Assembly (NCBI GenBank): GCA_039714535.1
Contig: JBDLJC010000001.1
Location: 82,807-146,806 of the forward strand
Direction: 5' to 3'
DNA length: 64,000 nucleotides
DNA from: JAGXFP01 sp039714535
Lineage (GTDB): Bacteria; Desulfobacterota; Desulfobulbia; Desulfobulbales; JAGXFP01
This document shows positions 8,972-19,205 of the stretch, piece by piece; within the stretch, counting starts at the first letter, position 1, and each line of letters begins with the position of its first letter. The translations under genes were made by a program, and so were the position numbers. Under the pieces are notes generated by a model. The model made no database searches. It saw only the letters and a program-made list of their open reading frames with translations, and was not told where the DNA came from.

Positions 8972-10291
8972 CTATTTGCCATTGAATTCTGGGTATGCCT
9001 CAAGGCCGCACTCATGGATATCGACACCTTTAAGCTCTTCCTCTTCGCTTACCCGAATACCCATAACTGCTTTGATGATGGACCAGGCTATCAGGCTGGT
9101 ACCGAACACCCAGGCAAAAATTACCCCGATACCGGTAAGCTGAGCACCTAACGATACTTCCGGATTGGTAAAAGCCACGGCTATCAGCCCCCAGATCCCG
9201 ACCACGCCATGTACCGAAATAGCACCTACCGGGTCGTCAATCTTTATCTTGTCTAAAAAGATAATGGACGCGACGACTAGCAGGCCGCCAGCCATGCCGA
9301 CAAGGGTTGCGACAAGCGGGGTTGGGGTCAGAGGTTCAGCTGTAATAGCGACAAGGCCTGCTAGGGCGCCATTTAAGGCCATGGTCAGATCAGCCTTGCC
9401 GAACCACAACTGTGAGAGCAAAAGAGCAGCAACCAAGCCGCCTGCAGCAGCCATATTGGTGTTGACAAATATCATGGAGACAGCATTTGCTTCTTCAATA
9501 TTGCTGATCTTGAGCTCGGAGCCGCCGTTAAAACCAAACCAGCCAAGCCAGAGGATAAAGGTCCCGAGGGCTGCCAACGGCAAGTTGGAGCCCGGAATGG
9601 CCTTAACCTTGCCGTTTACATACTTGCCTTTACGGGCACCCAGCAGCAGAACTCCTGCTAGGGCTGCTGAGGCACCACAGAGATGCACAACACCGGAACC
9701 GGCAAAGTCGGAAAAACCAAGGGTGTCAAGAAAACCTCCACCCCATTTCCAGTATCCTTCAACAGGGTAGATAAAACCGGTCAAAACAACTGCAAATGCC
9801 AGGAAGCTCCACAACTTCATTCTTTCGGCAACAGCGCCGGATACTATCGACATGGCCGTGGCCACAAAGACGACCTGAAAGAAAAAGTCTGCCATAACGG
9901 AATAATAGGTTTCGCCTCCACTTTTCAGCACAGCGTCAACAGCATTGTCAGTGCCAAGCCAAAAACTTAAGCCGGGAATAAAACTGTTTGCCCCGTCACC
10001 GTACATAATGTTGTATCCTATAAACATGTACATAATGCAGGCGATGGAGTAGAGCGCGACATTTTTAGTCAGGATTTCAACCGTATTCTTACTTCGGACC
10101 AGACCGGCTTCCAGCATAGCAAACCCAGCGGCCATCCACATGACCAGGGCGCCTGACATGAGAAAATAAAAAGTATCAATTGAATACGCCAAATTAATAA
10201 GGGTTTCGCCAACACTGGGTTCCCCCGCTAATGCGGGACTGGCTGAAAAAGCAGCCAGGGCCAGGGCGAAAAATGATATTTTCCTAAACAT
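8972..10291 (-). CDS. amtB: Ammonium transporter AmtB
   Basis: AmtB is a trimeric inner-membrane ammonium channel gated by GlnK. The 439-aa product has a signal peptide (FRKISFFALALAAFSASPALA) and eleven predicted membrane helices. The twin histidines lie in GVVHLCGASAAL and AISVHGVVGIWG. An in-frame ORF runs further upstream into glnK, but ATG 10289-10291 has a GAAGGAGA site immediately upstream and starts the signal peptide. glnK ends 50 nt upstream, so the two form the usual glnK-amtB operon. Confidence 0.96.
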   Translation of the reverse strand: MFRKISFFALALAAFSASPALAGEPSVGETLINLAYSIDTFYFLMSGALVMWMAAGFAMLEAGLVRSKNTVEILTKNVALYSIACIMYMFIGYNIMYGDGANSFIPGLSFWLGTDNAVDAVLKSGGETYYSVMADFFFQVVFVATAMSIVSGAVAERMKLWSFLAFAVVLTGFIYPVEGYWKWGGGFLDTLGFSDFAGSGVVHLCGASAALAGVLLLGARKGKYVNGKVKAIPGSNLPLAALGTFILWLGWFGFNGGSELKISNIEEANAVSMIFVNTNMAAAGGLVAALLLSQLWFGKADLTMALNGALAGLVAITAEPLTPTPLVATLVGMAGGLLVVASIIFLDKIKIDDPVGAISVHGVVGIWGLIAVAFTNPEVSLGAQLTGIGVIFAWVFGTSLIAWSIIKAVMGIRVSEEEELKGVDIHECGLEAYPEFNGK

Positions 10292-10340
10292 TATTCCTTC
10301 TCCTTTTAAGTATTTCATGAAAATCTTCATGATGACCACC

Positions 10341-10772
<432 letters not shown>

Positions 10773-10944
10773 TTATGTGGGGGTAGGATGGGATGTTGTG
10801 AGGGGAATAACGATATTGTTATTTGTTTAATAAAAAGAATAACGAAAACGTAATAAAAGTGGGGGGGCGTGAAAATAATAAGGCAATATCAAGAGGCAAA
10901 GACATTCGATTCTGATTGGAGTTGTTTTGCGGTGTAAAAAATAA

Positions 10945-10975
10945 AAAGAGAATCTGGCTGGGCCAGATTCTCTTT
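10945..10975 (-). terminator. Terminator after the aldolase gene
   Basis: A perfect 14-bp stem (10945-10958 with 10962-10975, 3-nt loop) is followed on the minus strand by a T-rich tract. It stands 34 nt beyond the aldolase stop codon. Confidence 0.88.
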
Positions 10976-11008
10976 GGTTTGCTAAAGTATTTAAGAGAGC
11001 TTTAGGGA

Positions 11009-12292
11009 TTAGTCGTCGAAATCTCCTGCTGGGCCTTTGTCGGTATCCAGCTCTGTGGCCATGGCGACAATCTTGTCGCCACTCCAATCGGCTGGATCTT
11101 CGCTCCTTTTGCATTTCGCACCAGGATCGTGAGATTCGGTCTCTAGGATAGTCTGGATGGCCAGGGGGGCGGTGTCTTCCGCATTGAAGACGTTGACCAG
11201 CAGGTTGTAAACGAAGTCCTCGACCCGTTTTGCCATTCGATCTCTGATCGGTTGGGGCTGGCCCATGATTTTGGGCTCAAAGGGCAGATTCAGTTTTTTG
11301 TAATTACCGCCCTGCCAACCCTCTTTTGCCGCATAGTCCTGCATCTCTTGCCAGAGGGCTTCAGTTACCCCTTCAGACTTAACCTTAATGAAATCGCCGT
11401 TACTGTCCAGTTTGGCATTGCCATAATCGTTAACTTCAAGTCCCCAGGAGATCATTTGCAGGGCAGTTGCCACGTTGGCCTTGGTTGATTTGGTAGTGGC
11501 GGCGATGGCCCGGAGACGGTCTGAGTTGTTGCCGGAGGTGCCGTGCTGGGCGCCGGAGATCCCGAACGGCGCCAGTTTTTCATGGATCTCACCGGTCAGT
11601 TCAACTTGGATGCCCTGGCCACTTGCCTCTATGCCGTGGGTAGTGCCATTGTTTAAGGCGATCCAATCCGGAAAAATGTCAAAGGCGTTAAGTCCCTTGA
11701 TCAGGAAGAGGGCTTCCGCTGAGGATGAAAGTCCCTCACTGCCCTTGATTTCCCCGATCTCGGTCTCCAGGCCTGCCCAATTAGGGATGACCTGGCTCAG
11801 GGTCAGGTTGGCCAATAGATTTTTGTCGTCCGGCATGTGGGAGGCATCGATGGCAATGGAGGTGATGCCGGCTTCGAAGATGGTGGGGATTTCAACTTTG
11901 GCGAAATCCAGATCTTCCTCTTTCTTGATCCCGTAATGATCGGCGTGAATTGCAACCGGCACCGTGATCTCCATTTCATTGCACAGGGCGTCGACCTGGC
12001 GGGCTATGTTCCAGTAATTGACGGCGCAATAGGCATTTGCTCCACCTTCGGAACGGGCTATTTCGATGATGATCGCGGCGTTGGCCCGTTGGGCTGCCAG
12101 CAGGGCGCCACGGATAACCAGATGGCTGCGGCCATTAGCGGCGATGGTCATGGCCTTGCCCTTGGCAAGCATGGCCCGGTCAATCACCTTGCCGCTGACC
12201 AGCAGGGCCTGGGAGTTGGGGAAAAGTTTAACAACGTTGGGTGGTCGCCCGATCTCCAAGGCCTTTTTGAAATCTGCCGACATCTCTGACAT
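11009..12292 (-). CDS. Class II fructose-bisphosphate aldolase
   Basis: This zinc enzyme cleaves or forms fructose-1,6-bisphosphate. The 427-aa protein is longer than the E. coli FbaA. It contains the metal-ligand segment AIHADHYG, a DASHMPDDKNL segment, ALNNGTTHGI and GISGAQHGTSGN, which fit the substrate- and metal-binding loops of the long class II FBA-like subfamily. It is a single-gene unit with its own terminator, so no neighbour clarifies its role. A ketose-bisphosphate aldolase of different sugar specificity is possible. Confidence 0.85.
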   Translation of the reverse strand: MSEMSADFKKALEIGRPPNVVKLFPNSQALLVSGKVIDRAMLAKGKAMTIAANGRSHLVIRGALLAAQRANAAIIIEIARSEGGANAYCAVNYWNIARQVDALCNEMEITVPVAIHADHYGIKKEEDLDFAKVEIPTIFEAGITSIAIDASHMPDDKNLLANLTLSQVIPNWAGLETEIGEIKGSEGLSSSAEALFLIKGLNAFDIFPDWIALNNGTTHGIEASGQGIQVELTGEIHEKLAPFGISGAQHGTSGNNSDRLRAIAATTKSTKANVATALQMISWGLEVNDYGNAKLDSNGDFIKVKSEGVTEALWQEMQDYAAKEGWQGGNYKKLNLPFEPKIMGQPQPIRDRMAKRVEDFVYNLLVNVFNAEDTAPLAIQTILETESHDPGAKCKRSEDPADWSGDKIVAMATELDTDKGPAGDFDD

Positions 12293-12494
12293 ACCGATCC
12301 TCCATATGGAAATTTTGAATATGTTTAATAATCTCGAAGCTTAATTGCGCTATAGATTGTCCGATTAAAAAACGTGATTACGGTTTCGATCATTTTGTTT
12401 AAACATGATACTATAACCGGGTTCCAGGAATAAATAAATTCTCAATAACTGCAAATTCTTTGTTGGGTGAGATGAAATTTGGTTGGAGTAAGGA

Positions 12495-13490
12495 ATGAAT
12501 GACATAAAGTTCAAGGCGCTGGTGGTCAGGGAGGATGGCGCGGGTGGTTATCGGCGAAAGGTTGAAGAGAGAACCTTGACAGATTTACCGGCTGGCGAAG
12601 TCCTTGTTCGGGTTGAATATTCGTCTCTTAATTATAAAGATGGTTTGTCGGCCATTGGCAACAGGGGTGTTACCCGAAGATATCCCCACACTCCTGGAGT
12701 TGATGCGGCCGGGCGAGTGGCGGAAAGCATTGACGCCCGTTTTCGGCCCGGTGACCCGGTCGTGGTTTCCTGTTATGGGCTGGGGATGAATACCGCCGGC
12801 GGTTTCGGTCAGTATATAAGGGTTCCGGTTGGTTGGGTTATGCCGCTGCCGGCAGGACTGACTGCTCGGCAGAGTATGATCTACGGGACCGGCGGTTTTA
12901 CCGCCGCCCATTCGGTCTGGAAACTTATCAAGCAAGGGGTGCGGCCGGAACAGGGTAAGATTCTGGTAACCGGTGCGACCGGCGGGGTCGGCTCGTTCAG
13001 TGTGGCCATTCTGGCCAGGGAAGGTTTCCAGGTTACTGCCGTGACCGGCAAGGAAAGCGCCCGCCAATTCCTGCTGGATCTCGGGGCGGCAGAGGTTATC
13101 AGTCGCGACCAGGCCATTGATGCCAGCGGCAGAATGATCCTTAAAGGGCGTTGGGCCGGGGTGGTGGATACCGTGGGAGGCGAAATGCTGGCCACCGCCA
13201 TCAAGTCGACTCGCTATGGCGGGGTGGTGACCTGCTGCGGCAATGTCGCCGGGCCCGAATTCAATGCCAGTATTTTCCCTTTTATCCTGCGAGGTGTTAC
13301 TCTTCTAGGGATTGATTCGGCCGAATGCCCCATGGCCTTGCGCGAGCAGATTTGGCAGCGGCTGGCCACCGACTGGAAACTCACCGGTCTCGATGATATC
13401 TGTACCGAGATTGGCCTTGACGGGATAAGTGAGGCCATTGACCGGATCCTGGAAGGGGGAATCAAGGGACGGGTTCTGGTGAATCTGTAA
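12495..13490 (+). CDS. acuI: YhdH/YhfP-family (AcuI-like) quinone/acryloyl-CoA reductase
   Basis: This is a zinc-independent medium-chain dehydrogenase/reductase that uses NADPH, typically reducing acryloyl-CoA or related enoyl compounds. The 331-aa product has the GroES-like N-terminal domain (VEYSSLNYKDGLSAIGN, PHTPGVDAAG), the nucleotide loop VTGATGGVGS and a C-terminal EGGIKGRVLV. The catalytic zinc cysteines and histidine of alcohol dehydrogenases are absent. GGAGTAAGGA precedes the ATG. The substrate is inferred from family only. Confidence 0.85.
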   Translation: MNDIKFKALVVREDGAGGYRRKVEERTLTDLPAGEVLVRVEYSSLNYKDGLSAIGNRGVTRRYPHTPGVDAAGRVAESIDARFRPGDPVVVSCYGLGMNTAGGFGQYIRVPVGWVMPLPAGLTARQSMIYGTGGFTAAHSVWKLIKQGVRPEQGKILVTGATGGVGSFSVAILAREGFQVTAVTGKESARQFLLDLGAAEVISRDQAIDASGRMILKGRWAGVVDTVGGEMLATAIKSTRYGGVVTCCGNVAGPEFNASIFPFILRGVTLLGIDSAECPMALREQIWQRLATDWKLTGLDDICTEIGLDGISEAIDRILEGGIKGRVLVNL

Positions 13491-13494
13491 ACCT

Positions 13495-13527
13495 GATGGC
13501 GTCGCAGCTAAGCGAAGACTGCGAAAA
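13495..13527. repeat. Dispersed intergenic repeat, GGCGTCGCAG type
   Basis: The 20 nt at 13508-13527 are the perfect reverse complement of 1599-1618. The leading GGCGTCGCAG is in the same orientation in both copies, so the inner part is inverted between them. Confidence 0.6.
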
Positions 13528-13603
13528 CTATCCAAAGGGCATAGAAATCCGATCTCCTGTGTCGTAGCGAAGTATGACTTCGCCGCCGCAAGACCACCAC
13601 TCC

Positions 13604-13623
13604 TCAGAGTCTACACTTACCTG
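13604..13623. repeat. Dispersed intergenic repeat, core copy
   Basis: TCAGAGTCTACACTTACCTG is a diverged copy of the family core, next to a small ACTC/GAGT hairpin. The rest of the 325-nt gap 13491-13815 contains further repeat-like sequence and no gene. Confidence 0.5.
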
Positions 13624-13815
13624 TATATCGAGGTTTTCAAAGGTCTCGCTATGCGCTCGCTATCTACTTAACCATATTTTAAGTGGTACGATGGATCTTT
13701 GTGGAACCATCACACTTGAAGTGAAACGAAAAATGAGGCATAAACAGTAATTCTTTTTCCCCTTCGATCTTCGATCGTAGTCGGTGGAACATATTATTGA
13801 TATATATCATCTGTT

Positions 13816-15000
13816 ATGAAATTTAAGACTGATCCATACTTGATTGAGATGCGTGAGTTGCTGGACGGCCGGGAGGACAAGATCCTTTCTCCGCTTGCGA
13901 CCAAGAGCCGCGATGCCGTGCGTCGTAATCAGGAAGAAAAGGCCGGGCATCGCCAGAATTTTTCGGTGGACACCGACCGGATTCTTAACTCTCGGGCCTA
14001 CACGCGTTATATCGATAAGACCCAGGTTTTTTATATGATCGCCAATGATCATATCACCCATCGGGTTCTCCATGTCCAGTTGGTTTCTAAGATTGCCCGG
14101 ACTATTGGGCGGTTTATGGGCTTGAACGAGGATTTGATCGAGGCTATCGCCCTGGGCCACGATATCGGCCATCCGCCGTTCGGCCATGACGGAGAAAAAC
14201 TTCTGTCCGAGTTGTGTGTGGAACATGGTCTGGCCCCGTTTCACCATAATATCCAGTCGGCGGTTTATCTTGACCGGATCGAAAGGGACGGGCGTGGCTG
14301 GAACTTAAGTCTGCAGACCCTGGATGGAATCCTCTTCCATGACGGGGAAATTCATAGTGATGAACTACGGCCGTTCAGGACGCGTGATTTTGTCATGCTT
14401 GACGGGGTGATTGAGCAGGTCGTTGATATGGTGCCAGCGGAGCAAACCATGCCGATGACTTTGGAGGGCTGCCTGGTCAGGCTATGTGATACTATCGGTT
14501 ACATTGGTCGTGATATTGAAGATGCAATCGAACTGGATCTGATCTGTCGGGATGATTTGCCGAGCCCTTGCACCGAGGTTCTCGGTAATTCCAATGGCAC
14601 TATCGTTTACCGTCTGGTCGCCGATCTGATCAAAAACGGTTGCCAGGAAGACAGGATATTTTTTAGCCCCGTTATTTCCGCAGCCTTAAAAGACCTGAAA
14701 AAATTCAATTATGAGCAAATTTATTTGGATCCTGTTATAAAAAGAGGCTTTGTTGACATAAAGAACTGTTATCGGACACTTTTTGAGTCTTATCTTGATG
14801 ATTTGCAACATGAACATCGAAAATCGGTGATCTTTACCGAATTTCTTGAGCGAATGGAAAAACATTATCTGGCAGAAAATTCGGCAGCAACAATGGTTCG
14901 GGATTTCATTGCCGGAATGACGGACAATTATTTTATGGCACAGGCGGTTATGGCCGGTTGTAGTATTCCCTCGAAATTACCACGCCCCTTGGTAGATTGA
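13816..15000 (+). CDS. dGTPase-like HD-domain triphosphohydrolase
   Basis: Proteins of this family hydrolyse dGTP (or other dNTPs) to the nucleoside and triphosphate. The 394-aa product shows the N-terminal RILNSRAYTRYIDKTQV segment, THRVLHVQLVSKIART with a metal-binding His, and the HD signature LGHDIGHPPFGHDG. A second conserved HHNIQSA segment follows. It is of the shorter, type-2 class rather than the 505-aa E. coli Dgt. The ribosome site is weak. The ClC gene starts 1-25 nt after the stop, so the two are probably cotranscribed. Confidence 0.88.
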   Translation: MKFKTDPYLIEMRELLDGREDKILSPLATKSRDAVRRNQEEKAGHRQNFSVDTDRILNSRAYTRYIDKTQVFYMIANDHITHRVLHVQLVSKIARTIGRFMGLNEDLIEAIALGHDIGHPPFGHDGEKLLSELCVEHGLAPFHHNIQSAVYLDRIERDGRGWNLSLQTLDGILFHDGEIHSDELRPFRTRDFVMLDGVIEQVVDMVPAEQTMPMTLEGCLVRLCDTIGYIGRDIEDAIELDLICRDDLPSPCTEVLGNSNGTIVYRLVADLIKNGCQEDRIFFSPVISAALKDLKKFNYEQIYLDPVIKRGFVDIKNCYRTLFESYLDDLQHEHRKSVIFTEFLERMEKHYLAENSAATMVRDFIAGMTDNYFMAQAVMAGCSIPSKLPRPLVD

Positions 15001-15001
15001 T

Positions 15002-16831
15002 TTGCAAAACAATGAAAAAACATCGATGACGGGTGCGGTTCTGGATTCGAGAACCTTTAACTACTCAATTTTTGGCCGACTCAAGAAATTCCTGCCCGGG
15101 GAAAATTCGCTGATGGTGATTATTGCCTCGGCCATTGGTTTGTCGGCCGGTCTGGCCAATATCGTCTTCAGAACAGTAACCGATTTCGTCCATGAAACGA
15201 TCTTTGTGCCCGGTGAGGCGATCGTTCACCTGGGTGGCTGGCATATCCTGCTGCTGCCGTTGATTCCCATGACCGGGATGGTCCTGCTTATTCCCCTCTC
15301 CTTAATGTTTCCCGGCAAGGTTAATGGTTACGGTTTTACCAAATTCCTCAAGAAAGTGAATCTGGAAGGCGGTATTATCAAGTTCAGGAATGTATTCATC
15401 AAAATCTTATCCACTGCCCTGACGATTGGTACCGGCGGCTCGGCTGGGGTTGAAGGCCCGATTGCCCAGGTCGGCGGCGCCCTTGGTTCCCAAGTTGGCC
15501 AGTTTTTCCGGGTTTCCGGGGTCAGGATGAAGGTCTACGTGGCCGCTGGTTGTGCCGGTGGGGTAGGGGCCATGTTCAATGCCCCCATTGCCGGGGTATT
15601 CTTTGCCTCTGAGATTGTTCTGCTCGGCACTTATGAAATGAAATCATTCTCGGCGCTGGTCATTTCCTCGGCGATGGCTACAGTTGTCTCCCGGGCCTAT
15701 TATGGAGAGTCGCCAGCTTTTCCCATCCCCGCTTATCACTTGGTTAATCCGCTGGTCGAGATACCTCTCTATATTCTGCTGGGGATCATTATCGGTGTCA
15801 TAGCTGTGATGCATATCCGCGTTTTTTACGCGATTCGCGACCGGTTCGCCGATTTGAAACTGCATCCCCAGGTAAAACCGATCTTTGGCGCTTTCCTGGT
15901 CGGTTCTATGGCCATCTTCTTTCCGCAGATCATGGGCGATGGTTACCATTACATTGAGAAAGTGCTGTCTGGTCATGGTCTGGTCAGTGTGATGCTGGCC
16001 CTGGTTCTGATGAAGATTGTCGCCACGGCGATTACCCTTGGTTCCGGAGGGGCTGGGGGTGTTTTTGCGCCGGCCCTCTTTATCGGCGCGGTGATTGGCG
16101 GCGCCTTTGGCGGTGTCGCCCATGAGTTGCTGCCGACCTTGACCGCTAATCCCGGCGCTTATGCAGCGGTAGGGATCGGGGCCTTCCTGGCTGCTGCAAC
16201 CCACGCGCCGGTTACCGCAATCTTCCTGCTTTTTGAGATGACCGGCAATTACCTGATCATCATTCCAATCATGCTTTCCAGTGTTATTGGCACGGTGGTG
16301 GCTTCAAAGCTTAACCATGATTCCATCGATACCGTAGATTTTAGCCGTGAAGGTATTGATATCCACGAGGGTATGGAAATGGCGATTATGAAGTCGATCA
16401 GGGTCGGCGCGGTGATCAGTGAGGATGTCGATTTTATCAGCGAAAAAGCCAATATCGATCAACTGCTCGCAATCTTCCGGATGGCTGAGCACAGTTTTTA
16501 TTTCCCGGTGATTGATGAGAGCGGCCGGATGACCGGCATTATATCCATGCAGGATGTTAAGTGGATTCTCCATGACGAAACCCAGCGGATGGAAGCGCTG
16601 GTCGGTAATGTCTGTTCCCGAAAAGTTCTGGTTCTTACCCCGGATGACAATCTTCACACCGCTATGAATCTCTTCGATTTGAAAGGAATTGAGGAGATTC
16701 CGGTGGTTGAGGCCACCGATAATCGCTGGGTTGTCGGGATGCTGAGAAGGCGCGACGTTTTAGCCCGCTACAATCGTGAAGTACTCAGCAGGGGCATTGG
16801 CGAGAAGAAATCGCCGGTGCAGATGCGATAA
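15002..16831 (+). CDS. clcA: ClC-family chloride channel/antiporter with CBS domains
   Basis: This 609-aa inner-membrane protein has about ten or more hydrophobic segments containing the ClC selectivity motifs TGGSAGVEGPIAQ and GSGGAGGVFAPALF. The glutamate in GVEGP corresponds to the gating glutamate of H+/Cl- exchangers. A tandem CBS pair occupies roughly the last 150 residues and may sense adenine nucleotides. The TTG at 15002 nearly abuts the upstream stop codon. ATG 15026 is an alternative that loses eight residues. Confidence 0.9.
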   Translation: MQNNEKTSMTGAVLDSRTFNYSIFGRLKKFLPGENSLMVIIASAIGLSAGLANIVFRTVTDFVHETIFVPGEAIVHLGGWHILLLPLIPMTGMVLLIPLSLMFPGKVNGYGFTKFLKKVNLEGGIIKFRNVFIKILSTALTIGTGGSAGVEGPIAQVGGALGSQVGQFFRVSGVRMKVYVAAGCAGGVGAMFNAPIAGVFFASEIVLLGTYEMKSFSALVISSAMATVVSRAYYGESPAFPIPAYHLVNPLVEIPLYILLGIIIGVIAVMHIRVFYAIRDRFADLKLHPQVKPIFGAFLVGSMAIFFPQIMGDGYHYIEKVLSGHGLVSVMLALVLMKIVATAITLGSGGAGGVFAPALFIGAVIGGAFGGVAHELLPTLTANPGAYAAVGIGAFLAAATHAPVTAIFLLFEMTGNYLIIIPIMLSSVIGTVVASKLNHDSIDTVDFSREGIDIHEGMEMAIMKSIRVGAVISEDVDFISEKANIDQLLAIFRMAEHSFYFPVIDESGRMTGIISMQDVKWILHDETQRMEALVGNVCSRKVLVLTPDDNLHTAMNLFDLKGIEEIPVVEATDNRWVVGMLRRRDVLARYNREVLSRGIGEKKSPVQMR

Positions 16832-17028
16832 TTTCGGGGAATATAGCCGAGCAATTTTGGGTAAAACACATAGCTGACCTGACAATTTTAAAACCCAGGT
16901 TTTAATCAAGACGGTCATTCTTGCTGTTTTAATGATCAGAAAGAATCATAAATCTAGACAGACTTATTGTGTTGGCAAGGTATCGAGAATAAAATAATGA
17001 GAGTCTGCAGATATCAGCTCAAGGCTTG

Positions 17029-17790
17029 TCACGCCAAGCGATATACAACCGGCACCACCAGTTCGGCTCTGACAGGTGGACAAGGATAAGGGGCGGCCTT
17101 TTTTATAGTGGCGATAGCGTTTTTGTCCAGGGCGGCAAAGCCGGAACTCTCGACAATATGCACGTCCTGGATTTTGCCATTTTTGCCAACCACAAAACTC
17201 ACGATTACTCTCCCTTCCCAGCCCATTCTCCGGGCAATGCGTGGATAAGAAATGCCTTTTTGGATATTGTCTTTAATATCGTGAAAGTTTGCTTTAACGT
17301 AGAGTTCTTTTATCAGGCCCTTTTCTGTGGAAGGCGTGTTTGTAGCACTGGCTAACTGGCCACCATGACTTTCTGTTGTAGGTGTCGGGGCCGACGCTGT
17401 TACTGTTTCAGGTAAAGGGGTGACTTGGGCCTCATCTATTGTTTCTTCAATGATATTTTCTGCTACAGCCTCATCATTAGTCACAGGTTCCGGTTCTTGG
17501 GGGATCTCTTTTTCGGCAAGAAGTTCGGTGGGTTGGGTTGGAACCGAGACTTTTTTAACTATAGGCACTATCGGTGTTTTTGCCGCAGGTTTAAGGGGGG
17601 ATGGCGCTTTTATGGCCGGAGAGCTCGGGGTAATTTGTTTTTGTGGGGCACCAGGCTGTTCCACCAGGCTGAAATCAATAATCTTCGCTATATTGGCTGT
17701 TGGCGAAAGGCTGCCCATTGACATGAACGAGCAGAGGATAGCCCCATGCAGAACAAATGAGATGCCAAAGCCCTTAACGTTATTTCTCAT
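17029..17790 (-). CDS. tonB: Energy transducer TonB
   Basis: TonB spans the periplasm and couples ExbB-ExbD proton motive force to outer-membrane receptors. The 253-aa product has a single N-terminal helix (GISFVLHGAILCSFMSMG) and a long Pro/Ala/Glu-rich linker. The C-terminal TonB domain (YPRIARRMGWEGRVIVSFVV, HIVESSGFAALDKNAI) ends in VVPVVYRLA. It overlaps exbD by ATGA and is the last gene of a nine-gene operon that also encodes a TonB-dependent receptor, so it is probably dedicated to that receptor. Confidence 0.93.
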   Translation of the reverse strand: MRNNVKGFGISFVLHGAILCSFMSMGSLSPTANIAKIIDFSLVEQPGAPQKQITPSSPAIKAPSPLKPAAKTPIVPIVKKVSVPTQPTELLAEKEIPQEPEPVTNDEAVAENIIEETIDEAQVTPLPETVTASAPTPTTESHGGQLASATNTPSTEKGLIKELYVKANFHDIKDNIQKGISYPRIARRMGWEGRVIVSFVVGKNGKIQDVHIVESSGFAALDKNAIATIKKAAPYPCPPVRAELVVPVVYRLA

Positions 17791-18167
17791 ATCGTCGCCT
17801 CGGTCTGCAAGCTCACTTTGCTAAAACCCAATCCCTTCACCAGATCCATCACCTCCACAAAAAGCTCCAAGGCAATGGATTTGTCTGCCCGGATCATGAT
17901 GGGTGTTTTTCTGTCGATTTTTTTCAAGTCCCGGCGCAGCTCTATAAGGCTTGCTGATTGTGCGTCCAGATAGAGCCGCCCCTGTTTATCGATCTCAACG
18001 GTTGCAGTCTGCAAAGGGGGGGCTGTGGAGCTTGTCGCCTTGGGCAATTCAACGGGGATGGCCCCGACGGCAATAAAGGTTGAGGTGGTCAGGACGATGG
18101 TTAGGAGCACCAGCATCACATCGACCAGCGGAATGATGTTTATGGAGTCAAACCCGCTCTCGTCCAT
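17787..18167 (-). CDS. exbD: Biopolymer transport protein ExbD
   Basis: ExbD is a single-helix motor protein that works with ExbB and TonB. The 126-aa protein opens with FDSINIIPLVDVMLVLLTIV, which contains the conserved membrane Asp used for proton transfer. A periplasmic domain with IMIRADKSI and DLVKGLGFSKVSLQTE follows. Its start lies inside exbB (20-nt overlap), and its stop overlaps tonB, indicating translational coupling. Confidence 0.94.
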   Translation of the reverse strand: MDESGFDSINIIPLVDVMLVLLTIVLTTSTFIAVGAIPVELPKATSSTAPPLQTATVEIDKQGRLYLDAQSASLIELRRDLKKIDRKTPIMIRADKSIALELFVEVMDLVKGLGFSKVSLQTEATI

Positions 18168-18582
18168 CGTTGATCTCCCATTGCATGATCAGGACCTTTA
18201 TTTTCCTGAGCAGCAGGTTGTAGATAATGACCGCTGGAATAGCGACCAGAAGGCCAACGGCGGTGACCTTTAAAGCCAGGGCCAGGCCGATCATGATCTT
18301 GTTGCTATCCATGAAACCGCTTTTACCCATGGAGTAAAAGGTCAGCATGATCCCCAGGACCGTTCCCAGCAAACCGATATAGGGGGCGCTACTGCCGATG
18401 CTGGCAATCAGGTGAATCTTGTGGGTTAATTCAAGTTCCAGGCTTTTTTTGTCGTTGAAATCCTCGATTCTTATTTTTTTAAGCAGCAGAAATCTTTCAA
18501 TCCCGATACTGATCGCCATAAAGCTCATCACCAGCAGCAGACCGATAATCCCGTAGTCAATTGCATATTTAAGCCAGTTCAC
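18148..18582 (-). CDS. exbB: ExbB/MotA/TolQ-type proton channel
   Basis: This 144-aa short ExbB has three membrane helices, with the family segments SSAPYIGLLGTVLGIMLTF and IGLALALKVTAVGLLVAIPA. The GTG start at 18582 shares one base with the TAG stop of the upstream gene and has a GGGGGA ribosome site. It forms the motor with ExbD and TonB of the same operon. Confidence 0.93.
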   Translation of the reverse strand: MNWLKYAIDYGIIGLLLVMSFMAISIGIERFLLLKKIRIEDFNDKKSLELELTHKIHLIASIGSSAPYIGLLGTVLGIMLTFYSMGKSGFMDSNKIMIGLALALKVTAVGLLVAIPAVIIYNLLLRKIKVLIMQWEINDGRERV

Positions 18583-19205
18583 TATTGAATTCCCCCATAT
18601 ATTATATTAGCTCCCATCAGGATCATGATCGTCATGGCTATGCCCTGGATGATCGGCATGAATTTTTTTACTTCCTGTCTGAGTTTCTGGGAGACCAGAG
18701 ATAGACTGCCACCGACGAGAAGTAATGGTGAAATGATAATTCCCAGACCGTAAAAGAGTCCGAAGCCCATGCCGGTCACCATTGAGCCCTGCCCGGCGGC
18801 CAGAGTCAGAATGGCGAGCACTGGTGGACAGGGAACCAGGCTGGTTGCTGCACCCAGGGTCAGGAGTGAGGCCCGTTTATTACTCTGGTTGCATTTTTTC
18901 TGGCAATTCTTCTTGGCGACAAATGGTATTGAGATGGCCACCCCGATTAAAATAAGGCCCATCGCCCAAGTATGGACTGGGCTATAGGTCAGTTTCTGGC
19001 CAAGATAGCCGGCCAGGCCGCCGAGAAACACGTAGCAGCATATTTTGCCAAGGCCAAAGGAGAGTGAACTTAACAGTCCATCCAGAAAACCATCGCCGGT
19101 GCCCAACAGATATGGGCCAAGATAAGATAGGCAGGTCATGCTGCAGACCGTGGCGCCATAGAAAAGACCCAGGGTGAAGAGACCTGCTGCATCAAATTCA
19201 ACCAT
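18582..19205 (-). CDS. UreH/DsbD_2-like (TauE/SafE-type) membrane protein
   Basis: This 207-aa protein has about six transmembrane helices and resembles the cytochrome biogenesis/UreH-like transmembrane family, which is often found with metal transport or thiol-disulfide systems. Paired cysteines occur near the N-terminus (CSMTC), in GKICCYVFLGG, in NCQKKCNQ and in LVPCPPVLAI. The start at 19205 has GGGAG upstream and overlaps the activase stop by 8 nt. An in-frame upstream codon is less likely. It may pass electrons across the membrane or move a metal or sulfur species. The substrate is unknown. Confidence 0.75.
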   Translation of the reverse strand: MVEFDAAGLFTLGLFYGATVCSMTCLSYLGPYLLGTGDGFLDGLLSSLSFGLGKICCYVFLGGLAGYLGQKLTYSPVHTWAMGLILIGVAISIPFVAKKNCQKKCNQSNKRASLLTLGAATSLVPCPPVLAILTLAAGQGSMVTGMGFGLFYGLGIIISPLLLVGGSLSLVSQKLRQEVKKFMPIIQGIAMTIMILMGANIIYGGIQ